Origin: Nemertoderma westbladi
Taxonomy: Eukaryota > Xenacoelomorpha > Nemertodermatida > Nemertodermatidae
Assembly: GCA_032718475.1 (NCBI GenBank)
Contig: JAUCBJ010005650.1
Location: 1 to 22,091, forward strand
Direction of reading: 5' to 3'
Length of the DNA stretch: 22,091 nucleotides
Position numbers and translations under genes: made by a program
In this document: one piece after another, positions 1 through 9,527 of the stretch
How the letters are laid out: each line of letters starts with the position of its first letter
Numbering within the stretch: position 1 is the first letter of the stretch
Notes under the pieces: generated by a model
Told to the model about the DNA's origin: nothing
The model's input: only the letters and a program-made list of their open reading frames with translations
Database searches by the model: none

Positions 1-1
1 A

Positions 2-240
2 GCATTCAGTAGGCCTTTAACACAGCGAGAGGCAGAATTACCTAGGGAAAGAGTAAGCTGTGATGAACCACCCTTTACCAATACTGGTGTGGATTTATTT
101 GGCCCTATTGAAGTATATCGTGCTAGGACTATAGTCAAGCGATGGTGCGTCATCTTTGTTTGTATGACTTGTAGAGCGATCCATCTAGATATGGTGAACG
201 ATCTATCTACCAACAGCTTCATACTGAGTTTATCCATATC
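2..240 (+). mobile_element. BEL/Pao retroelement integrase fragment
   Basis: Frame 2 reads open from the left edge to a stop near 259. It matches the N-terminal part of the BEL/Pao integrase catalytic core: an LPxERV-type lead-in, then a PPFTNTGVDLFGP motif containing the first catalytic Asp, a GRxxxKRW-like strand (here RARTIVKRW), and TCRAIHLDMVNDLST, the family's typical T(K/R)AIHLE signature. The second catalytic region (SDNGxxF) is absent, because similarity stops around 230-240 where LINE sequence begins. The element entered the window from the left and is cut by the LINE or by a deletion. It is a relic. The family call is firm, and the exact right boundary is uncertain by about 15 bases. 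Confidence 0.8.
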
Positions 241-1720
241 ATGTATGATACCACAGTAACAAGCTCAGCAGTAAGAAACTCGGCCAATGCATCATTTGGC
301 GGAGTAGGAATTCTGCTAAGCCCATTTGCACTTAAGACCCTAAACAACATCGAATCTATAAATTCCAGGGTTATGATCGCAACATTTGATGAGAATCCCA
401 AGACAACAGTTATATGTTGCTACAGTCCAACCGGTGCCTCAGAGCCAGAACAAGCAGTCAAGTTTTATGAAGATCTGACTGGACTTATAAAGGACATTCC
501 GAAACACAATGTTAAAGTCATTGCTGGTGACCTGAATGTGCAAATTGGCCCAGAAGACATCAAGGGTTACACCTATAACACCAGTTCTAACAGAAATGGG
601 TACTTACTTTTAGACCTAATGGAAGAATGTGAATTGATACCAACAAACAACACATTCGAAAAGAGTAAGGGGAAGCTATGGACCTTTCAATACCCTAATG
701 GAACCAAAGCACAAGCAAGCAAATCAAATATGACTGGGAGAAACTCAGAACTGACAATGCAGTAAAGGATGCTTACACAGTAGAAGTTCAAAACCGCTTT
801 GAAGCACTTCAGTCAATGGATGAAGACCAGTCCACCGATTCAATATACCAGAATAAAATAACAGCCCACAAGGAATCAGCTAAGAGGCATATCCCCCAGA
901 AACCGAAACGAAAACAGTATGTGCCATGGCAAAACTCTGAGGTTACTTGTAAGAGAGAAGATCTTAAGATAGTCTACAAAGTTAAAACCGAATCAACCAA
1001 CAACCGAAAACATTAACAAGGTTGAGAAAGCTAAGGGCGATCTTAAATTGGCCTACAACATCAGCCAGGAAAAGTACATACAGGATAAAATTGAAGCAAT
1101 TACAACTGCTCACATACAGCAACAATCAAGACTCACCTGGCAAACTGTAAATGAGGTATCTGGTCGGAAAAGTTGTGCAAAGGGGCGCCTCAAAGCCGAT
1201 AGTCCTGAAGAACGTGTTGGGAAGTGTAAAAATCACTTCAGCAACTTGCTTGGGCAGCCACCAAACATCGAGGTCAGCCCTACAAGGAAAATATATGACA
1301 AGACACTACCTATAGAAACAGGGGACTTCACACCTGCCGAACTCCAAAGAAGCATTAAAAGCATGTCCAATAATAAAGCGAGTGAATAGGATGAAATCCC
1401 AGCGGAAGTATGGAAAACAGGATTGCTAAACAGACCATTATTGACTGTTTGCAACCGGATGTTAAAAGTGGAAAACCCACCACCAATTTGGACTAAAGGT
1501 CAACTAAAGCCTCTCCCCAAGAAAGGAGACCTCAGTATACCAACACTACACCTTTCTACAGTCATTATCCCTGAAGTTATAACATACTATCGTGGGATCT
1601 GTCTGCTTGTGGTAGCTGCCAAAATATACAATAAAATGATTCTATAGGATTAGGCCTCACATAGAGAAACTACTGCGTAAAAGCCAAAACGGATTTCACC
1701 AAGTAGATCAACAATAGCTC
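241..1720 (+). mobile_element. Degenerate non-LTR (LINE) element, endonuclease plus start of RT
   Basis: Four open stretches in shifting frames (241-765, 816-1016, 1048-1389, 1423-1647) read as consecutive parts of one LINE polyprotein. The first is the APE-type endonuclease domain: FGGVGILLSPFALK, CCYSPTGASE and VIAGDLNVQIG, the last containing the catalytic GDxN motif. Next comes a Lys-rich linker with KRQYVPW-like residues, then the linker entering RT (SMSNNKASE followed by a stop, then DEIPAEVWK). RT begins around 1490-1700 (KPLPKKGD, then YRGICLLVVAAKIYNKMIL). Stops and frameshifts break it at least four times. The RT core with the YADD box is missing, as similarity ends at about 1718. 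The type resembles the copies often mis-annotated as craniofacial development protein 2-like. The clade is not determined. Dead copy. Confidence 0.85.
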
Positions 1721-1805
1721 TTGTCTTTTAAGTATATCGGAGGGTACCTCGATATCTTAATCGACTAAATTTTCAGAGGATTTAAGGTTTAACAGATTTT
1801 TATTT
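1721..1805 (+). repeat. 85-bp direct repeat, copy A
   Basis: The stretch beginning TTGTCTTTTAAGTATATCGG and ending near TTTAACAGATTT recurs in the same orientation 198 bp downstream with about 10 mismatches or small indels. It begins exactly where LINE similarity ends. It could be a LINE 3' UTR repeat, a very small terminal-repeat element, or a segmental duplication. Confidence 0.6.
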
Positions 1806-1918
1806 CAACATTTTATTATAACAAATGTTGTGAATATTTAACAAATAGTTAATATTTAGGATGGGCACCGATTTATTCCAGAACTTGTCTGGGGACGTTA
1901 ACCACTGATTCTAGAATT

Positions 1919-2004
1919 TTGTCTTTCAAGTATATCGGTGGGTGCCACGATATCTTAATCGACTAGAATTTCAGATGGTCAAAGGGTTTAACAGATTTAT
2001 TGGT
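1919..2004 (+). repeat. 85-bp direct repeat, copy B
   Basis: Second copy of the 1721-1805 repeat (TTGTCTTTCAAGTATATCGG to TTTAACAGATTTA). A shorter partial duplication follows at once: the GGTCAAAG..TTTAACAGATTTA motif is repeated at about 1978-2001 and 2003-2026. Confidence 0.6.
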
Positions 2005-2026
2005 CAAAGAATTTAACAGATTTACT

Positions 2027-2640
2027 TTGACAGCGCTACTGTTAAATGGACATCTTTCTACTATATGTATTATTTAAAATACGGTACGAGAGCAATATTG
2101 CAAGAAGCAATGTCAGTGAGAAGAGGCAAGTCGTTTCCAAGGTCTACCCAGAGCTTGGTTTAGCTGAGACACGAGGATCTGAACTTTGCATTCCTAATAC
2201 TCCACTTACCAATAATACTTGAGTATAGTAGGAGCTTTATTGTACTTTAATAAATACTGACATTTCATCTTACTGTAGACACGCATTTATAATAGAATAC
2301 GGACAGTAAGGAAAGAGAAAATGAAATTATTCCTCGCCGTTAACTAAATATATTATACTAAGTAATTAAGTAATAAAATACGAAATATATTGCACTAATC
2401 TACTGAGTAATAGTCTAAAATTATTCTACTAAATAAAATTAAATAAAACGATGATAATAATATAAATTACATAATGATGCGTACATAAATATAAAATAAA
2501 CAAATAAAATAATGTAGTCACACACCCACTCCAAACGCTGTTACTTTGTGGAGTCCCTAGATGTTTGTTGGATTAGAGAGGTGGTCGTAGGAAGAGTATC
2601 TTGTTTCCCGTAGTTGCCAGACAACTCTCGGTCTCTTTCC
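2027..2640. other. AT-rich non-coding stretch between retroelement relics
   Basis: No coding frame is recognised. Bases 2330-2515 are strongly AT-rich, with many AATAAA-like words and no conserved structure seen. The stretch adjoining 2640 lies downstream of the minus-strand BEL/Pao fragment, so it may include that element's 3' LTR. No second LTR is available to prove it. Confidence 0.5.
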
Positions 2641-3050
2641 AGTAATCATAAACGACCAACCGGGCGATTAAGTTGCTGAGTTTCAAAAACGATTCCGGGT
2701 TTCTTGTAGTTACGTCGCATGACTACGAGTTCCACCAACTCTCACTAAACCATCATCGGATATATGAGTCTCGATGATACGACCTGTCTGCCACCTCTTA
2801 CGGGGAAGATCTGATTCCACAATGAGGACCATGTCTCCGGCGCTGACATTTTCTTGCTGCGCAAAACCACTTTGTTCGAAGCTGTATAGCGTAGGAAGAT
2901 AATATCTTTCAAAATGGTCAGCGAAACGACGGGATAATAACTGCATAAGTTGCCAAGTCTGTCGGCAGTATTCGTCTCTGTCCGTGATTTCCGATTGCGG
3001 GAGCATGGCTACAGGTTTCTTCAGTAGGAAATGTGAAATGTGAAATAAAA
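2641..3050 (-). mobile_element. BEL/Pao pol C-terminal fragment (DUF5641)
   Basis: The minus strand encodes the domain that follows integrase in BEL/Pao Pol. It shows HFLLKKPVAMLP (the family's TPxHFLLGRPL-type box), a TWQLMQLLSRRFADHFERYYLPTL segment (the WxxxQ..FW.RW..EYLPTL pattern) and the core SAGDMVLIVESDLPRKRWQTGRI followed by HISDDGLVR. A frameshift near 2730 breaks the last strand, and the remainder reads in another minus frame to about 2641. The longer open frame upstream (3050-3192) shows no family similarity. The fragment is on the opposite strand to the integrase relic at the left edge, so it belongs to another insertion or to an inverted remnant. Confidence 0.78.
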
Positions 3051-3527
3051 TAAGGATGCGAATTTTCATTCGTTGTAAACGGCAACAATTTACTTTTGAT
3101 CCCAGAAAACGTTTATTGACAATAAAACAAAAAATAACCAAAATGTAATAAAACATTGTTGCGCGGATGTAGCCTACAAGAATTTTACACATTTTTGTGT
3201 GGTATTGTCAAATAATTTACAATAGTTTTTGAGATATTAAAAAAAATCAAGTCTCCCCTAAAATCAATTCTCCCTCACTAACCCTACAGTATTGTCGCAC
3301 ATTTTACCAGTAAAATATAACTTAGCTAATTTCAATAGTGATTTAACTACTAAATTTCTAGAAAATAATAAACCGTTATTCAGCCGCAGTTCCCCGGTAT
3401 GTACTTACTGTACGTAGTACTGAAAGTAGCAACTTAGAAGGTAATCTTAATTAACGCAGTTAATACAAATAAATATATTCTAGCGGCGTCGTAATTTTGG
3501 TCTCGTAGGCTGTTGCCTAAGTAACTC
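3051..3527. other. Non-coding; upstream region of the PPP1R3-like gene
   Basis: AT-rich sequence with no recognisable domain in any frame. If the gene model starting at 3528 is right, the promoter and 5' UTR fall here. No convincing TATA box or initiator could be singled out. Confidence 0.4.
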
Positions 3528-3737
3528 ATGGATACTGAACGGCAGTTTCAGATTGGTCAATCATTGAAGTTCTTAGACTCATTCGGGTGTGTAAAAGACA
3601 CCGAATATGTGGTGACAGAAGAGGAGTTGAGTGCCAGAGTGCCCGGTCACTATGTGGGTGTTCTAGTAAAGAACAGAGAAAAAATACTGGAAGTTATTAA
3701 AAGGCTGATACCCTGTAATAAATGGGAGAACGAACAA
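3528..3737 (+). other. Putative first coding exon of the PPP1R3-like gene
   Basis: Encodes about 70 residues starting MDTERQFQIGQSLKFLDSFG and ending before a GTATGT donor at 3738. Downstream of that donor the in-frame sequence turns into TACAGTACATG-type low complexity, which fits intron. The open frame is charged and well mixed in composition, unlike neighbouring shadow frames. No domain is recognised. It could instead be the first exon of an unrelated gene. Confidence 0.45.
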
Positions 3738-6296
3738 GTATGTGCGTACAGTACATGTAGCCTAAGCCTACATACAGTACAAGATTATAAAAAGGTTGAA
3801 CTTCAAACTAGGCTGTATGACCCGGGTAACCACATTTTGACAATTTTGATTCATGTGAATAATGCTATTATCCTGAGGCTTACATAAATCTTATTCTAAA
3901 TTGTTCGAGATCAAAATCTTACCTTCTGACAATAAGTAGCTAGTAATTTTCGTTTACAGTTCCGTATGCCACTTCATTTTTTTTTTCCAAAAGAATCCTT
4001 AATATTTGCGTATTTTTAGGCAAACTATTCCGTAGTCTTCTAGAGACCCGGGGGGGGGGGGGGGGTGTAATCAGCTGTTATATTTGCGTCGACTTCTCCG
4101 GGAGAGGGATGAATTTTGATACCCCCCCCCCCCCCCCCCAAACACACACAAATATACAGCAGTACAGATATGCTCGACAACAATTATGGTCTTCGTCCAA
4201 TTAGTTTACTGTAGTTATTTTTAGTTGTCATTTACCGGTCTATTTTCCGTACAAACATGTACATAGTAGGGTCTAAGTTAGATAGCCTGCACTACAAACT
4301 ACTGTACTATGTTAATAGTTCCAAATATGGTCAAATATTCTACAGGGTCACATATTACACTATACAGCACATATTATATGCTCAGTTTATGAGGACCAGA
4401 GTCGGATTCGAAGATGCATCAGAACATCATGTACAGTAGGCATACAGTATTTAGTATACATGGGGTGTATATCGTTGTTGATCACGAATTTCGTTAATTA
4501 AACGGCCTTTACTTAACGAACTTATTCAAAGCATTAAACGTACTGGGCAATTACACAGACGCAGACTTTGTGGCTGATTATCTGAAGTCATGGGATATGT
4601 GATCCCATGACTTGGAAACTCGACCGCAATTGATAATAATCCAATAAGCAGGGTTAACGACTAGGACCTTCCTTACCTGGGGTCATGGATAGAGAGAAGC
4701 AAAAATACATAGGCCTACATAAGTTAGGAAAGCAAAGGCATAGTAGCCTACTGCAACTCTATCAAAAATGGATACCATATGGAAATTAGACCTGAAGACC
4801 TACTGTAGTTCTTTCGCGCCACAGTGGAAAGTGTATGTAATTCTGTATGGGGGTTAGTGAGACCTTCACAGTGGACACTGACGAAATCACAAAGAATTGA
4901 TGGTTGTTACACAAACTTCAGCTGGAGACAACACATGACAAACGCCGAGCTTTATGTTACAATACCACCTGTATCAACCACTCTCAGTGAACGCAGATTG
5001 CTATTCAGCAGGCAGGCAATAAAGGTGGTAAACATGATTCCTGGTCATACCAGATCTACTATACTGACTGACACAATCAACACAAGGAAAGCGTGGCATT
5101 AGCATTGAACGGTCAGCTGTGAGATATACAGTTTAGACCAATTTGAAAGTGTTAATGAACTTGAAAGAAACGATTCGGGAGGCCTGAAAGCACTTCATTT
5201 TTCCACTGTCCGAGATCGCTCGGCCTAGTAGTAGTAAAACGTATTGCAATAATTAATAAATAAGAATTTAAATATCGGGTTTATATAAATTACTACAGAA
5301 GGGAGAACCCTATTATACAATTTTACAGATGGCTTTTCCGTTTTCAACAGACAGGTATTCTTAACCTACACCACGCCAATGAGTGGCACAATAGCAGACG
5401 GCAAAGTCGTTCACTAAACCAACAGGATATGAGACTCCGCGTATCATTCGCTGACCTTCATGGACACCCCTTGGTGACGGCCCTAATAGGGGACACTTAC
5501 GAAGATGACGATAATTACAATGACCATCTAGATCCACATGAGCATCTAGATACACACATGGGGGGTTGGTATGAACATGCTATGGAGGAAGCATTACCCT
5601 TAAGCGGGTTCTCAATGACAGACATTACATTGGATTTTGAAAGGTAAAGAGATTCATAAAGGTAACTGTAGGTAGGCCTCTACAGCATCCTTTTTATTTT
5701 GTCTTCTGGTTTTTGTCCATAAAAGTATGAGGGAACACAATCATTAAACAAACGACGTTTAAATGGACTAGTAACCCTACAGTTAAAAAAGTTATTTTAT
5801 TTTATGAATTGTAATTTAAAAATTATTGCAAATGAATTACACTTGTATTTTATATAGGAAAGTCAGAGAAAAAGGAGTTCAACTCGAGAATATAGTGTTA
5901 AACGAAGACTTGCGATTGGTTGGAACTGTGCGGGTTGCTAACCTAGCCTACGACAAGTCAGTTAGTGTGCGATGCACCTTCAACAATTGGATCGATTACA
6001 CGGACTACGAGGCCAATCACGTGATCCATCTGGGGAGACAAGACGTGTTCGCATTTGAGATCCCGTTGCGGGATGCCTTGAACGGGTACACCGGCGGTGT
6101 CTGGCCCTACATAGAGTTGTGCGTTTGCTATAGGGTTTGGGGCCACGAGCTGTGGGATAACAACGGAGGCTACGGGGTTAACTACACGATCGGCTACCGG
6201 CCCCTTAAGAAGGGCGACCAGGTGGTCTACGTTTGGTCGGAGTACAGTTTGTGGACTGTTAGTCGGGAAATAGACACAATGATACCATATTACTAG
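3528..6296 (+). CDS. Protein phosphatase 1 glycogen-targeting subunit (PPP1R3 family), three-exon model
   Basis: Model: exons 3528-3737, 5351-5643 and 5858-6296, giving 313 residues. The family tethers PP1 to glycogen so that it dephosphorylates glycogen synthase and phosphorylase. Exon 2 carries the PP1-docking box RVSFADLHGHPL, the same RVxF-FAD-x-G-xxL layout as in vertebrate PPP1R3B/C. Exon 3 carries a CBM21 domain: LVGTVRVANLAYDKSVSVR, TFNNW, DVFAFEIPL, YIELCVCYRVWG and LWDNNGGYGVNY, with the conserved WDNN..NY glycogen-binding end (two extra residues). Intron 2 (5644-5857) is AAG/GTAAAG..TATATAG and splits an Arg codon in matching phase. Exon 1 is less certain: its donor CAA/GTATGT and the exon 2 acceptor TTTTCAACAG are both phase 0, and the total length equals that of vertebrate PPP1R3 (about 285-317), but its 70 residues are not recognised. 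The fallback start is Met at 5429 (217 aa). Intron 1 contains mobile-element debris. Confidence 0.82.
4050..4139 (+). mobile_element. Short G-run/C-run-flanked element (MITE-like), deleted copy
   Basis: Sixteen G at the left end and eighteen C at the right end enclose about 56 bp. These contain TCAGCTGTTATATTTGCG and CTTCTCCGGGAGAGGGATGA, which match the right part of the copies at 9528-9756 and (reversed) 7230-7472. The central part of the element is missing. It lies inside intron 1 of the PPP1R3-like gene. Confidence 0.65.
4824..5195 (+). mobile_element. LINE 3' fragment (post-RT C-terminal region)
   Basis: The open frame 4824-5102 shows the region downstream of RT in APE-type LINEs: WTLTKSQRIDGCYTNF, then SWRQHMTNAELYV and PPVSTTLSERRLLF, corresponding to the LDGCYTRxLR..SW..H.TN.ELYG.LP..S..I..RR.RF pattern. 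Bases 4828-4870 read as the LYGxExWTLTK lead-in in a shifted frame. Weak similarity continues past the stop to about 5195. It has the same strand and general type as the LINE at 241-1720. Whether the two are one copy split by later events cannot be shown without a family consensus. Confidence 0.7.
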
Positions 6297-7229
6297 AACT
6301 AAGTCCATTGAAAGAACTCCTAAACAACAGTGAGACCTTCACCAAATACATGTACTGTACATGTACAATACACTGTACTGTACTATGTAATATAATACAG
6401 TAGTAGAGCTCTCTGTTAAACTTATATTCATGCATGCATTGTAAGTAAAGTAATAGGTGAATGTGAAACACGAACCACTCGAGGAACACTAAGGCTCCTC
6501 TCTTGGCTGTTACCCGTAACGCTGTAAGGGGGGAAGGGGTCTTGATAGAATCAAACGAGAAATTTAAAACATATTATTACTTATTATTAGAGAGAAATAT
6601 TATTATATCATTTACTAATTTCAATGCACAAATAAATAATATAGAAGGTATCCAAATCACTAAAACACCGGAACCAACCCATTGCTCTCCATGCCACTAC
6701 CAAGCTATACTGCCCAGTCCACACCAGTATCAACCAATAATTGGTGTTCATACAGAAAATAAAATTTACACATGATTTTCAAACACTAAATAATAACTAG
6801 CTGCATTCATTTTGCAGAAAATGCTTATACCCCTTGAAAATGATGGTGGGAAATAACATTTAATATAAGTAGATCTATCAACACTAAATAAAACTAAATA
6901 CAAAACGAACAACTACAGTACATCTAACATATAAAATAAACGTAAGTTAATAATACTTTCACTTTTAAAATGTGTGGTGCATTTGTATTAGAAGTGTTTC
7001 TATCTTAATTAGGGTTTAATAAATTCATAGACTTGAAATTATTTCACGTGAAATATTTTTTATATTTATAAATTTCATGAAATTTATTCCAATCAGAGAA
7101 TTCAGCAACTCATAACTTTCGTCACTTATTCCATTAGTCCATGACTACTTTATTAGTTTTAGACTGTTTTATATATTTTATTTTGGACTGTTTTACTAGA
7201 CTGTTAATAATTCTCGATGTAAATAGATA
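6297..7229. other. Non-coding, 3' flank of PPP1R3-like gene
   Basis: AT-rich, with no recognised coding sequence. AATAAA words at about 6631 and 6760 could be the gene's polyadenylation signals. A TGTACTGTACATGTAC cluster sits at 6350-6385. The open frame 6503-6775 has low-complexity composition and is probably chance. Confidence 0.5.
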
Positions 7230-7472
7230 GGGGGGGGGGGGGGGGGGGGAACTGGACGCAATAAAAATTCATCCCTCTCCAGGGGAAATTCGACGCAAAT
7301 AACAGCTAATTACTCTCAAAAATAAAACTGTAACCTGTTCTATTGTGTTTAGTTTATTGTTTTGGTTAAAATAACGTGCCACTGTAACCTGCTCCCTTCC
7401 CTAAATAGATAATTTAACATTGAGGCGGGATATTAATTCGCCAAGGAGGGTTTTGGGTCCAGTTTTCCCCCC
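7230..7472 (-). mobile_element. G-run-flanked MITE-like element, full copy
   Basis: Twenty G followed by AACTGGACGCAA on the left, and TTGGGTCCAGTTTTCCCCCC on the right, form imperfect terminal inverted repeats. The interior is the reverse complement of 9528-9756 over nearly its whole length (shared AATAACAGCT, GTAACCTGTTCTATTG, TTTATTGTTTTGGTTA and AACATTGAGGCG). No open frame, so non-autonomous. No clear target-site duplication was found. Superfamily not assigned. Confidence 0.75.
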
Positions 7473-8049
7473 ACTGTCTCGAAGTAAGATTGAAAATCAT
7501 CAATATAAAAAGTTGTTATATTATAATATAATTAATTAAATCAAATAACAATAAATCCCAACCCAATTTTTATCTAGCTAAACACTAAACAGTCTAGACT
7601 TCAAACCACAGGTACTCCCCCTCATCCCCTCATTGTTCAATATAAAAAATACAACAAATTTAAAAAATCATTATATTTCACAAAAAATTCAAAAGTTTCA
7701 TGGGTAATTTTCAGTATCATGAATTTTTTAAACCCTAATCTCAATACCTCCGTGTTGGGATGCGAAACAGAAATTATAGACAAGTTATTGTGACACTGCA
7801 AAGAATGTAATGTACCAACGTTTTGTACATGATTACCGCTAAAATTGTTGCTTTTAGCTTTACCAATTAAAGCCATTAAATTAAAATATATAGTTGTTAT
7901 CATAATACTAATAACTACCTAAAATAAACGACTTTTCGGTCTGGTTTAATTGCAACAATACCGTTAAAACTGAAATACATTAAGATTAAAGGCTAATAAT
8001 AGGAAAAGAGTATATAATTCATATAATGAAATGTTCCTTTTAGTATCTA
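7473..8049. other. Non-coding, 3' flank of the ERG4/ERG24-like gene
   Basis: AT-rich sequence with no family-like frame on either strand. The minus frame at 7637-7903 is Asn/Phe/Leu/Ile-rich, as expected for chance translation of AT-rich DNA. The AATAAA-type words here lie on the plus strand, so the minus gene's polyadenylation signal was not identified. Confidence 0.45.
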
Positions 8050-9252
8050 TTAAAACAGAAGAGGACAGATTCTATAGGGTACAGTTCTGGCGTAGGCCTC
8101 CCAACCTACACCGTGTTTACGGTGCAGTTGTACCTCCAAACTCCAGGAATAGTAGGCGAACAAAGCCACTAACACAGCGCAGTAGGCCCATAGTAAAGGG
8201 TCTCCCCAGGGCAGACCAGCCCAGGGGAGGCTCCAAGAGGCAACGATAAATATCATACCCGCAATATTTGGGTGCCGACAGACAGACCACAAGCCGTCTG
8301 CCAAGAGGGGTCTCCCGCTCGGTGTGGGTATGACTAACCAATGGTAGGATAGTTCCGGTCGCAACAAACACGCAGATTTCTGATTGGTAGACGCCCGACA
8401 AATAAACAGGCCAATAGAGAAAAGTGAAATAGACCCAAAACAATTGAAAGAATTGAAAGAAGTTACGTTGCTATGTATATATTTTAGGGGGATAGTAAAC
8501 AGAAATGGTAACCAGGAAAAGCAAATAGAGATGGTCGACCAACCCAGAACAGATGCGTCGAATAAAAACAATGACGTCATAGGTCTATCAGGGTTACACG
8601 TTTCCAAAAGAATAAATACAAGTTGCAGACCTGCGAAAACGGAAGTAGTCCAGTCGCTATGGGCAACCGCTTCCAATAGGAAAGCAGTAACAACGAGAGC
8701 AAAACCAGTTGTTCCACATCTATACAATACTATCGCTACATCCCCAATGACGTCACCGCTGGCTCCCGATTGGCTACGCATTATCCGCGTACAACTGTAA
8801 CCCATAGCAACCAGTAGCGCACCCAGGACAACGCTTACGACTGCAGACCAGATAGCCATCGCGTTGAAATTAGCAATAATAAATTTCGCGACCGGCAGCT
8901 CCGTTGACAGATACACCTCGGTTACTATGGAAACCAGTAATATGTGGACATATTTTATTTCGCTCGATTTCCCACTGCCCTTGAAGTGAACAAAGTGAAG
9001 GACGATGTGACTACAGGAGACAGAAAGGATGGCCCACAAGGATGGGAGATTGTTTGCTAAGAATTCCCATCCGTTACCATAGATATCGGTACTGCACAAT
9101 GCGGCGAAGAATCCGACCGCTAGTGGCACGACAACGAACGATGCCAGTAGTCCGAGGATACTAGACGAGTTCACCAGGTTGGACAGACAGGAAACGCATT
9201 GGCAACAATCAGTTGGAACTCGGTCGGCTCCGCGCATCTGGGGTGATTTCAT
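8050..9252 (-). CDS. Divergent ERG4/ERG24 (delta14-sterol reductase / lamin-B-receptor-like) membrane protein
   Basis: Predicted 400 residues from the only early in-frame ATG (9250-9252), with A at -3; the frame is open a little further upstream but has no ATG. It is strongly hydrophobic with about eight candidate membrane segments, so an ER or nuclear-envelope membrane protein. The C-terminal third matches the family: ICRASTNQKSA (cf. family RxxNxQK), DGLWSVCRHPNIAGM (W..RHPN box, residues 320-332), ASWSLPW, and HRKHGVGWEAYARTVPYRI near the end. NP and LGW traces mark the middle. About 80 residues that normally lie between LGW and the (V/A)WVPF segment, carrying the family's TTMDIxHDGFGF motif, are missing. 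The Arg-Asp pair before the Cys/His-Lys stretch is also changed. TM7SF2-like in length, and it lacks the LBR Tudor domain. Sterol reductase activity is therefore doubtful. No intron is visible. Confidence 0.72.
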   Translation of the reverse strand: MKSPQMRGADRVPTDCCQCVSCLSNLVNSSSILGLLASFVVVPLAVGFFAALCSTDIYGNGWEFLANNLPSLWAILSVSCSHIVLHFVHFKGSGKSSEIKYVHILLVSIVTEVYLSTELPVAKFIIANFNAMAIWSAVVSVVLGALLVAMGYSCTRIMRSQSGASGDVIGDVAIVLYRCGTTGFALVVTAFLLEAVAHSDWTTSVFAGLQLVFILLETCNPDRPMTSLFLFDASVLGWSTISICFSWLPFLFTIPLKYIHSNVTSFNSFNCFGSISLFSIGLFICRASTNQKSACLLRPELSYHWLVIPTPSGRPLLADGLWSVCRHPNIAGMIFIVASWSLPWAGLPWGDPLLWAYCAVLVALFAYYSWSLEVQLHRKHGVGWEAYARTVPYRICPLLF

Positions 9253-9527
9253 CGTAAAAGTTCCGGGATTGTGATTTATTTGAGGACAATAAATTAATAA
9301 TAATAAATCTATTACGAGTTTATAATCAATAAGCAAATAAATGACTCAGCTGAATTAGTTATAATTAAAATGGCTGGTTTATTTATAAATAGAAAACTAA
9401 CATTATTTTATAAGTTTCCATTACTTCTATAATGGACAACGGGAGGCCACAATGTGAAATAGGTAACTCACTCCGTGTTAGCCTTGTAGGATTCTGGTAT
9501 TTAAGTATTTAATTACAAGGGAGACAT
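9253..9527. promoter_or_regulatory. Presumed upstream region of the ERG4/ERG24-like gene
   Basis: Non-coding sequence 5' of the minus-strand gene, with AT-rich stretches (AATAATAATAAAT at 9297-9307, TTATAATTAAAA near 9360). No specific promoter element can be defended. Confidence 0.3.

Noticed and set aside
2520-2600. Possible match between the minus-strand BEL/Pao 3' flank and the Gag leader around 17091-17150 (both with CCAACAA..ACTCC..GTGACT words)
   Set aside because: Similarity is short and gapped and could be chance; not enough to call a shared LTR.
5361-6308. Minus-strand frames over the PPP1R3 exons (5361-5555, 5958-6308)
   Set aside because: Antisense shadows; the plus strand carries the CBM21 and RVSF motifs and matching splice phases.
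8031-8443. Arg/Pro-rich plus frame (8031-8249) and minus frame 8117-8443
   Set aside because: Both overlap the C-terminal coding region of the minus-strand gene and are its shadows.
8384-8800. 138-residue plus-strand frame opposite the ERG4/ERG24-like gene
   Set aside because: Antisense shadow of a hydrophobic protein. The composition has no domain match, while the minus frame shows clear family motifs.
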